64,000 bases of DNA from Siderastrea siderea (Eukaryota; Cnidaria; Anthozoa; Scleractinia; Rhizangiidae), in contig OZ034972.1 of NCBI GenBank assembly GCA_964030785.1, positions 50,848,538 to 50,912,537 on the forward strand. The letters are read 5' to 3'. Positions 36,201-41,150 of the stretch are shown here, in pieces (within the stretch, counting starts at the first letter, position 1; the number at the start of each line of letters is the position of its first letter). Below the pieces are notes generated by a model. It was given only the letters and a program-made list of their open reading frames with translations. It was not told the origin of the DNA and did no database searches. A program made the translations under genes and the position numbers.

Positions 36201-39200
36201 AAATATTGGAAGGATGTCAAATTCAGGGCAAGAAAGGAACACAAAAGTTCATCCAACACAGTTCTGAAGGCAACTGTACTTGTTTCGAGCACAGGTAACC
36301 AAAGCGTGATATGAGAGTTTGTATGGAGCTGAAATTCGATCGAAAAGGGAAAAGGAAAAGAGGGTCAAAACTAACGGTCAAGCCTGGGTCAAAGCGCCAA
36401 ATTTCGCTCCACCGGGGGACGACTTGAGTGACTTCTGTGTCGCCAAATGCCAAACTCACCCCCTCTCCGGTAAATCAAGTGTTGTACCGCTCAAATTTTG
36501 GCGGGAAATCGCGCGCGGGTCGCATTCAGGTATAAAACTTGACTTACCAGAGAGAAGGTGAGTTTGGCATTTGGCGACATCGAAGTCACTCAAGTCGTCC
36601 CCCGGTGGAGCGAAATTTGGCACTTTGACCCAGGTTTGACCATTAGTTTTGACCCTCTTTTCCTTACAAGCCTGTGATGGCGGCGATTTCGAAAAGTTCG
36701 TTCGTTTTTAATGCAGGCCTGTACTTCGAGAGATAAACTAATTGACGATTGAATCACATAGAAAGGTAGGAGATTTATCCTTTTTGAAATGTGTTGTGGT
36801 TTTAAAGTGCTGACTTTAGATTGAATCGATTTTTAGCGGGTATTTTGATCGGGACCTCGAGTGTCGGTTGGCAATTTTGAATTCCCGTTTTCCTACCTTT
36901 AGCTCTCTTTAGTACGTGACATGCCGTCGCATCGACCGTTAAGTAGAAAATCGCCCAAAACGGCCTCCGGAAGCTCGGAAAAGCGATAAAAACACATCAA
37001 ACACACAACAGGTAAGGTTTTTTAAACTTTATTTCGATTTTAATGTATTTTCGGCGGAAAACCGCCGATTATTTTCGATCAACTTTCAGCTCCATACAAA
37101 CTCTCATATTACGCTTTGGTTACCTGTGGTTTCGAGCGACAAGAAAAACATATAAAGCTTTACCGAAACGCTTGGCCGGTTAACCTCCTTTTTCAGCTGC
37201 AATTTAGAGCCGAAAACCGCAATGCTTAAACTTCTTTCCCCTCATCGCTCTCTTGTGTTGCTTTGCAGTTTACAAGGCAAGATTGTTCTAGATCAAAGGT
37301 TTAAATTCATCTGTGAAGTCAAAACATTCTTGTGTCTTCATTCGTGTACGATTAAATGTGTGCCTGCATTACTACAGACAGCAGTTTCCTTTCACACTCC
37401 GTATAGTGTCAACGAAAAGTCTTCTCTTTTATTTTACCAGTCCCCAGGTTTTCGCAACATTAATCTAAGAACGCCTGGTAGTTTTGGTACGATGTTTACT
37501 CGTGGCAGTGACGAAATTTCAAGATAAATTTGCAAGTTTACGGCAAGTAAACAGCTCCAGTAGCCAAGATAAGTTTCAAATATGTTGTACCGACATGTAT
37601 TTGGTAGAATTTCTAGCGAATTTCATGGTATTTCACGTGTTTTTGTCAATTTCGCGGGATTTCGCGGATATACCTGAATTTCGCGGCTCCGCGACCGCGC
37701 GAAATTTCAGAAGCCCTGATAACACTTGTCGAAGACATTGTATACTTGTCAATCTCAATATGCACTAAAAATTGTTACCCGGTAAGGGTAAAAGTTACCC
37801 AGTGTTAACCAATCAGAGCGCGGCATTTCTAAAGCCGTCTCCGGCGAGTAAACTTTACCTGCACGGAGTAAGCTTTACCGCCGTCAAAATACCAGATGTT
37901 TGTGAAATAGCGTTCATCTAGCGTCCAAACGTATAAATAACGTGGATAACCTTTTAATTCCGTTTTTCTAAAGCGCATTGGAGTGTTCTTGTGGAAATAA
38001 ACTCTCAAATCTAAATTTTCTATAGAGAGTATGGCGGGCTCTTCGCTGTAGTGAATGCCAGCCCCAGTAACAATTACCCCGTAAGGAAAACATTTCTCCC
38101 GCAAAAACAAGCCAGAGACGTTATGTTTTAGAAATAGCAGTTTCTTCACGGTTAAACGGATAAAACATTAGATGTTCTTGAAACTTCATCTCTCTTAGCG
38201 CAATCCACCTTTTTTTCTTGCTAAATTAAACGAGTAAGTAAATTGTATCCGTCTGTTTGCCTGGCGAAGGAGCAGAAGTTAAGAAATTTAAGATATTAAG
38301 GGAGGTTAAGTTTACCCAGAAAGGATAACGAACGAGATAACCAATTGTCATAAAACATACAAAGGTGCAGAAGAAGTTTATTCACCTTGATCGTTGCTGC
38401 GGTAGGTAATGTAAACATTGAATCTGTCAAAATTGTCGATCAGCGCGGGGCCGTGTAGTTCGTAAAATTATATTTGTCAATAGTAGTTTATGAAATATGC
38501 ATACTGTCTATGAAATATGGGTTGAACGCCTTGAGACATTTCATGGATTTTATCCCCTCCTTTTGTCGGACGCAAAATGTTGCTCAAAAATATTTCCTCG
38601 AATTCTTACATGTGTCCCTTGGGGATACGGAGTTGTAACGGGACAGGTCACGAATCGCGCCGTGCTCTCAGTAGAGAATTTTCTAATAAAATACTCCTGA
38701 TTGTCTCTTACAAAATCAATTGCAAAGCATGTCAACATTATTTAGTACACATTTGTTGCAAACTAATAGATCATTAAAAATGCCAGCTAAAAAAAAATAC
38801 TTGAATGATCTTTGACATGTTTTTGATTGCGGTAATGTTTACCGTGCACAGTATTTGGCTAATAATTATACTTCTGTGACCTTCACAGGATGTACTAAGC
38901 CCGCCATGCTCTGTTTGAATGTATGGATTTAAACGCTTAAATTTAGCAAGAAAAATAGGTGGATTGCGCTAAGAGAGATGAAATTTCAAGAACGTCTAAT
39001 GTTTTATCCGTTTAACCGTGAAGAAACTGCTGTTTCTAAAACATTACGTCTCTGGCTTGTTTTTGCGGGAGAAATGGGTTTACTTTACGGGGTAATTGTT
39101 ACTGGGGCTGGCATTCACTACAGCGAAGAGCCCGCCATACTCTCTATAGAAAATTTAGATTTGAGAGTTTATTTCCACAAGAACACTCCAATGCACTTTA

Positions 39201-40494
39201 GAAAAACGGAACCGAATTAAAAGGTTATCCACGTTATTTATGCGTTTGGATGCTAGATGAACGCTATTTCACAAACATCTGGTATTTTGACGGCGGTAAA
39301 GTTTACTCCGTGCGGGTAAAGTTTACTTGCCGGAGACGGCTTTAGAAATGCCGCGCTCTGATTGGTTAACACTGGGTAACTTTTACCCTTACCGGGTAAC
39401 AAGTTTTAGTGCATATTGAGATTGACAAGTATACAATGTCTTTGTCAAGTGTTCTATGTGATTTATTTTCTGTAGTAGTGAGCCATAGTTAAGTTTGATA
39501 AATTTGTAAATAAATTACCCATATCACCTTGTGTTCTTATTGTGTCGGCTTTCCAAAAACGGTAATTGAAATAGCTGTACTACACAGTTAAAATTCCTAC
39601 CCTATCCCAGACTTGAAGTGACATCTCCTATTATATACTAAATTCTTCATACCACTGATAAGTTTCTTGATAAGTGATACTCTATTCTGGACCAAACTTC
39701 TCTGATTTCTATAACATATCCCAGACTACACTGCTTGAAAACCATACCTTTCACAGCGGCACATACCCAAACAGGAGTCAAATGTTGTTCAAATTGCAGA
39801 ATGAAACAAACACAGGCAACAAGGTGTTGAGTTATAGCCAAGTTAACTAGTTCTCATGAAAGAGATGGGTAGTAAAATTGTTTTCCTAGACGTCTAAAAT
39901 GATAGCAGTCACAACGCGATCAGATACCTTGGTAAACATTACAAAACAATCTAAGGGAAAATGTATTATTATGTATCCTTTCAAAGTGCATAGTGTGCAC
40001 AATTGTTTAATATGCAAGCGAAACCTCAATAGAAATTGAGCAAGTCAGATAATCATAACTGTGTATGTAACAATAATCTGATCGTGAATGTCTGCAAAAT
40101 AAACATAAGCTACATTGTCACAGCTGCTCGGCATGCTGTATTACAAACGGCTCTGATAAATAACTTTTCCCTATATGCATGTACTAAATCAAACTATGAC
40201 TTACTCTTGACATCCTCCTATCACTCCTATTCTACCCAGCTGTCCTTTGTGAGCACTGTCTACAAGAGCAGGGATGGTTTCTCGTACCAATTCCAGGCAG
40301 CTGCACTGTTTCTTCATAGGGGCTTTGCCAAAGGTAGCATCAGTTGACGAACGCAAACGACCGTTCTCCGGTTTCTCACCACCAGCAAAAGTACTTCGTC
40401 TTGGGATCATAACAGAAAGAAATCTTGTAACCCTTGTAGGGAGTAAAGACGTTTTCACGACATGAAAGGGGATGCTACCTACTGATCCGCCCAT
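15084..40494 (-). CDS. NAXD: ATP-dependent (S)-NAD(P)H-hydrate dehydratase (whole gene)
   Basis: The enzyme uses ATP to dehydrate S-NADHX and S-NADPHX back to NADH and NADPH, as part of metabolite repair. Nine exons join without a frame break into 380 aa: 40205-40494, 32844-32889, 31273-31361, 30902-31010, 28600-28650, 27276-27380, 26148-26271, 24993-25119 and 15084-15285. Recognisable blocks in order are [27 protein letters not shown] (about 80-110), [12 protein letters not shown] (about 163), LLVIDADG (about 189-197), [15 protein letters not shown] (about 213-227), CRKGQEDIL (about 258-266) and [12 protein letters not shown] (about 282-292), where the Asp is the expected catalytic base. The length matches the family. 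The Arg-rich, acid-poor first 45 residues could target mitochondria, as reported for animal NAXD. The gene is head-to-head with the FDXACB1-like gene. At least six introns carry transposons or SINE/LINE-type repeats. All key residues I can check are present, so it appears functional. Confidence 0.93.
15286..16528. other. NAXD intron 8, proximal part
   Basis: Intronic AT-rich sequence between exon 9 and the repeats upstream. No gene or element recognised. Confidence 0.45.
16529..16757 (+). repeat. About 67-bp tandem repeat rich in GTCGAC
   Basis: Four units start with GAGT(T/C)CGTC(G/T)CGTCGAC at 16529, 16597, 16664 and 16718. Most contain a second block of AGATCGACTCGTCG type. The array is full of TCG and GTCGAC (CpG-containing) words in an AT-rich intron. 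Frames on both strands are compositional artefacts. Confidence 0.75.
16923..18227. repeat. Inverted arms 5' of the Penelope element
   Basis: Bases 16923-17188 are the near reverse complement of 17935-18227, with about 750 bp between them. The arms share TCAACAAGCTCAAATTCAAA, GATACAAATTGAACTTTTTA and GGGCACAGTCTCAAATAGAC. A GC-rich motif of the form GACTGCCGGGCAtttgGTCC...GTGCCCGGCAGTC occurs four times (about 17055-17100, 17318-17357, 17643-17689 and 18018-18062), in both orientations. The right arm ends just before the reverse transcriptase frame, so this is probably the terminal structure of the element. Confidence 0.75.
18240..20257 (+). mobile_element. Penelope-like retroelement: reverse transcriptase plus GIY-YIG endonuclease (frameshifted)
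   Basis: The first frame (18240-19355) encodes a Penelope-type reverse transcriptase: [10 protein letters not shown], then LPKTHK...[34 protein letters not shown] and the catalytic YVDDTF. One missing base near 19211 moves the frame. The second frame continues with no loss of sequence to 20257 and holds the GIY-YIG endonuclease ([21 protein letters not shown] and EH downstream). The N-terminal part expected before the RT core is missing, so the copy is 5'-truncated as well as frameshifted. It lies in NAXD intron 8 on the strand opposite to the gene. Confidence 0.92.
20258..20970. other. NAXD intron 8, between Penelope element and G-rich MITE
   Basis: Probably begins with the 3' tail of the Penelope element. 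It contains a small CGCGAGACTCGCG palindrome near 20378 and an AAGATGGCCGC word near 20426. No gene seen. Confidence 0.4.
20971..21540. mobile_element. MITE with G-rich repeated motif
   Basis: The terminal inverted repeat is about 37 bp. The left end (AATGCATGGTTCAATTTTAC, then CTGTTACCATCC) is matched by the reverse complement at 21504-21540. Inside, CCGGGGGTGGGGAAT-like motifs recur at about 21041, 21407, 21437 and 21499, and a CCCCCCCGGGCAACCCCGGGG block sits at about 21001-21021. No transposase is present. A target duplication was not identified. Confidence 0.75.
21541..22120. other. Flank of hAT relic
   Basis: AT-rich; no gene. It probably includes the 3' terminal region of the hAT copy, but I could not find its terminal inverted repeat. 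Confidence 0.35.
22121..24091 (-). pseudogene. hAT-family transposase, broken
   Basis: Four pieces follow one another on the minus strand: 24091-23603, 23532-23332, 23298-22585 and 22429-22121. The N-terminal piece has a Ser/Pro-rich leader and a BED-like zinc finger (CQSCWEEL...VHVSSKKH). The middle pieces carry an RNaseH-like hAT core ([22 protein letters not shown]). The C-terminal piece has the hAT dimerisation motif (LPSWSSAV...[12 protein letters not shown]). At least three frame breaks or stops separate them, so the copy cannot make one protein. It lies in NAXD intron 8 in the gene's orientation. Confidence 0.85.
24092..24992. other. NAXD intron 8, distal part
   Basis: The sequence next to the hAT start (24110-24260) repeats AAATATCT/TTTTCTAAA words and AATATCCGG, and may be its subterminal region. 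The rest is intronic, with no exon. I searched here for the missing NAXD C-terminus and did not find it. Confidence 0.45.
24993..25119 (-). CDS. NAXD: NAXD exon 8
   Basis: Encodes [25 protein letters not shown] and [14 protein letters not shown]. It carries the GGxGDLLSG ATP/substrate motif with the expected catalytic Asp. Acceptor TACGCAG before 25119, donor GTAGTT after 24993. Enters in phase 1, leaves in phase 2. Confidence 0.93.
25430..25660 (+). repeat. Possible non-LTR retroelement 3' tail
   Basis: A segment ending ACACTGAAATAAAGTTGTTATTATTG looks like a retroposon 3' end with a TTATT-type tail. No coding region is attached. It lies in NAXD intron 7. Confidence 0.35.
25761..25862 (+). 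repeat. tRNA-derived SINE head
   Basis: A good pol III A box (TGGCTTAGTGGTTAGCGCA, 25766-25784) is followed by a B box (GGGTTTGACTCCC, 25834-25846). The tRNA cloverleaf is not kept: the anticodon region is a T-rich run. This is therefore a SINE and not a tRNA gene. It lies in NAXD intron 7. Confidence 0.65.
25863..26147. other. NAXD intron 7, remainder
   Basis: Possible SINE tail and ordinary AT-rich intron. A sequence just above exon 8 (about 25177-25205, CAGTGAAACCTGTATT) matches the terminus of the small mariner-like MITE at 46668. Confidence 0.4.
26148..26271 (-). CDS. NAXD: NAXD exon 7
   Basis: Encodes [20 protein letters not shown] then [21 protein letters not shown]. The G.VTI..KG..DI strand matches the family. 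Acceptor TTCTAG before 26271, donor GTGAGA after 26148. Phase 0 in, phase 1 out. Confidence 0.92.
26272..27275. other. NAXD intron 6
   Basis: About 1 kb of intron without recognisable elements. Confidence 0.5.
27276..27380 (-). CDS. NAXD: NAXD exon 6
   Basis: Encodes [19 protein letters not shown] then [16 protein letters not shown]. The LTPN.MEF.RL block is a signature of the family. Acceptor TCTCTAG, donor GTAAGT. Phase 0 at both ends. Confidence 0.94.
27381..28599. other. NAXD intron 5
   Basis: Contains an imperfect palindrome at about 27988-28133 (AGCTGCCAATTGTCAAATC opposite GCAATTGACAGCGGCT; GTCTGGTGTAC opposite GTATACCAGAC). No gene. Confidence 0.4.
28600..28650 (-). CDS. NAXD: NAXD exon 5
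   Basis: A 51-nt exon encoding [17 protein letters not shown], the strand that leads into the IDADG motif completed by exon 6. Acceptor TTCACAG. The donor GTTGAG is weak, but phase and homology support it. Confidence 0.85.
28651..29370. other. NAXD intron 4, proximal part
   Basis: AT-rich intron between exon 5 and the inverted repeat of the second Penelope fragment. Nothing recognised. Confidence 0.45.
29371..30458 (+). mobile_element. Penelope-like fragment within a 330-bp inverted repeat
   Basis: The frame 29766-30281 (171 aa) is a Penelope-type C-terminus. It has [38 protein letters not shown], and [14 protein letters not shown] plus GKHLKNDHG of the GIY-YIG endonuclease. The family GIY-YIG start is altered, and the reverse transcriptase is missing. 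Bases 29371-29700 are the near-perfect reverse complement of 30129-30458; the right arm includes the end of the reading frame. The family differs from the copy at 18240. It lies in NAXD intron 4. Confidence 0.88.
30902..31010 (-). CDS. NAXD: NAXD exon 4
   Basis: Encodes [20 protein letters not shown] then [16 protein letters not shown]. The IGPGMGR loop is conserved in the ribokinase-like fold of this enzyme. Acceptor TTTTCAG, donor GTGAGT. Phase 2 in, phase 0 out. Confidence 0.94.
31273..31361 (-). CDS. NAXD: NAXD exon 3
   Basis: Encodes [20 protein letters not shown] then SPELIVHPL, matching the family block GADL.HVFC...[13 protein letters not shown]. Acceptor TTTGCAG, donor GTAAGT. Phase 0 in, phase 2 out. 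Confidence 0.95.
31441..32286 (+). mobile_element. CAGGG-ended non-autonomous DNA element, copy 1
   Basis: Ends are CAGGGCTTCTGA and its inverse, flanked by the 6-bp direct repeat TTTATA. CGCGAAAT words recur in both subterminal regions. It shares most of its length with 36038-37719 in the opposite orientation, including a minus-strand frame (31638-31913) also found in the other copy. The end sequence and 6-bp duplication suggest a hAT-like family; this is inference. It lies in NAXD intron 2. Confidence 0.85.
32844..32889 (-). CDS. NAXD: NAXD exon 2 (46-nt exon)
   Basis: Encodes [15 protein letters not shown], preceded by the split Glu codon (GA|G) from exon 1. YTGAPYFAA is a hallmark of the enzyme. 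Acceptor TTTTCAG, donor GTAAGT. Oppositely oriented element copies sit in both flanking introns. Confidence 0.95.
33201..34818 (+). mobile_element. CAGGGCTTGAAATAA-ended DNA element
   Basis: Ends CAGGGCTTGAAATAA and TTATTTCAAGCCCTG, flanked by TAATA on both sides (5 bp). Subterminal regions repeat TGTCCGGTC/GACCGGACA words. A 79-codon plus-strand frame (33672-33911) begins in the middle and encodes [20 protein letters not shown] then an acidic Ser/Asp stretch. It could be a transposase N-terminus or a captured exon. It lies in NAXD intron 1. Confidence 0.8.
34819..36037. other. NAXD intron 1, between elements
   Basis: TTC/TCT-rich intron with repeated words of the type ATTAGT.TTCTCG.TGT(C/A)...GTACGTT at roughly 34920-35640, possibly a degraded low-order repeat. 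No gene. Confidence 0.35.
36290..37138 (+). mobile_element. Element nested in CAGGG copy 2 (8-bp target duplication)
   Basis: The terminal inverted repeat starts CACAGGTAACCAAAGCGT and extends about 45 bp (to the AGCTCCATAC/GTATGGAGCT region). It is flanked by GTTTCGAG at 36282-36289 and 37139-37146. Copy 1 of the host element has a single GTTTCGAG at the matching place, which proves insertion. An 8-bp duplication suggests the hAT superfamily. No transposase is present. Confidence 0.88.
36352..36665. repeat. Long hairpin inside the nested element
   Basis: About 105 bp at 36352-36460 is repeated in reverse complement at 36555-36665. Both arms contain AAGAGGGTCAAAACTAA, TTCGCTCCACCGGGGGACGA and CATTTGGCGAC/GTCGCCAAATG words. 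About 95 bp lie between the arms. This is either a third insertion or the core of the nested element. Confidence 0.75.
37724..39445. mobile_element. Long inverted repeat with about 500-bp arms
   Basis: Bases 37724-38229 are the near reverse complement of 38938-39445, with a 0.7-kb spacer in which I see no gene. The arm ends share ACTTGTC...AGACATTGTATACTTG and GTTACCCGGTAAGGGTAAAA. Each arm holds an outward-pointing frame (37829-38149 minus, 106 aa; 38978-39220 plus, 80 aa). The two frames share [20 protein letters not shown] and [20 protein letters not shown]. Both arms also carry CCAATCAGAGCGCGGC. It lies in NAXD intron 1. Confidence 0.8.
39446..40204. other. NAXD intron 1, next to exon 1
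   Basis: AT-rich intron, no element or gene recognised. The donor GTAAGT is at 40204-40199. Confidence 0.5.
40205..40494 (-). CDS. NAXD: NAXD exon 1
   Basis: I chose the ATG at 40494 as the first in-frame ATG. It opens a leader rich in Arg and hydrophobic residues ([20 protein letters not shown], then [13 protein letters not shown]) that could be a mitochondrial presequence. The conserved part starts at [20 protein letters not shown] and runs into IGVIGGCQ. Donor GTAAGT after 40205, phase 2. An internal Met (MIPRRST) could be an alternative start for a non-mitochondrial form. Confidence 0.92.
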
Positions 40495-40663
40495 AAAGTG
40501 AAGACACAATGGCGTTCTGATCGCGCGAGGACTGAGTTCATCTCATACATGAGGTAGTATCGGCTTTCATGTGAATTCGCTGACCAAAAAGATCAATTTA
40601 CAGCTGGGCACAAATGGCGGCCAACAGCTGAACATTTGCGGTGTCATTTTAGCGCGTTTCATC
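40495..40663. promoter_or_regulatory. Bidirectional promoter NAXD / FDXACB1-like
   Basis: Only 169 bp separate the divergent start codons. There is no TATA box. The segment contains an ATGGCGGCC word at 40614-40622 resembling a YY1 site, which is common at TATA-less housekeeping promoters, and several GCGC/CGCG words. Its role is inferred from position. Confidence 0.55.
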
Positions 40664-41150
40664 ATGGCTTTACTTGAGCCAAAGTTGTATTCAAAGAATG
40701 TGCTAGTTGTCGGAGATGGTAACTTTTCATTCACTCTTTGTTTAGCATCTGCGCTATCAAAGACATCGGTTAAAATCATAGCAACTTCTTTGGACTCACG
40801 CGCCGCCTTGTCAAGCAATGATTTCGCTATTGAAAATATTGGCAAATTATCTGCTTTTGAAAACGTTGAGATCTTGCATGAAGTAGATGCAACGGATCTT
40901 ACGCGAACATTTGGTTCCAAGATGTTTGATCGAATGATTTTCAACTTTCCTCATGTTGGCGGGAAATCGAACATTGGCAAATCAAGAGAGCTGTTGGAGC
41001 GGTTCTTTGCAAGCGCAGCAAAACATGTTGAACCATACAAAGGGGATATCTGTGTAAGTCTGTGCCAAGGACAGGGAGGAACACCTTTGGATAATCCCAG
41101 GAGGGAGCTTGGAAACACTTGGCAGGTTGTTTATCAAGCTGCCAAAGCAG
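40664..41150 (+). CDS. FDXACB1: FDXACB1-like exon 1
   Basis: Encodes MALLEPKLYSKNVLVVGDGN through ...WQVVYQAAKA, most of the DUF2431 domain with its glycine-rich loop. Donor GTAAAG at 41151, leaving in phase 1. Confidence 0.93.

Larger units (their letters stand above)
36038..37719 (-). mobile_element. CAGGG-ended element, copy 2, interrupted
   Basis: Same family as 31441-32286, inverted, with ends CAGGGCTTCTGA and the 6-bp flank ATAACA on both sides. It is interrupted by another element at 36290-37138. The frame at 37222-37527 (plus strand of the window) corresponds to 31638-31913 in copy 1 and is still largely open in both. Confidence 0.85.

Noticed and set aside
40571..40663. N-terminal extension of the FDXACB1-like protein from a GTG codon
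   Set aside because: The start is not ATG, the segment has no family similarity, and it lies in the shared promoter. The ATG at 40664 begins the conserved part.
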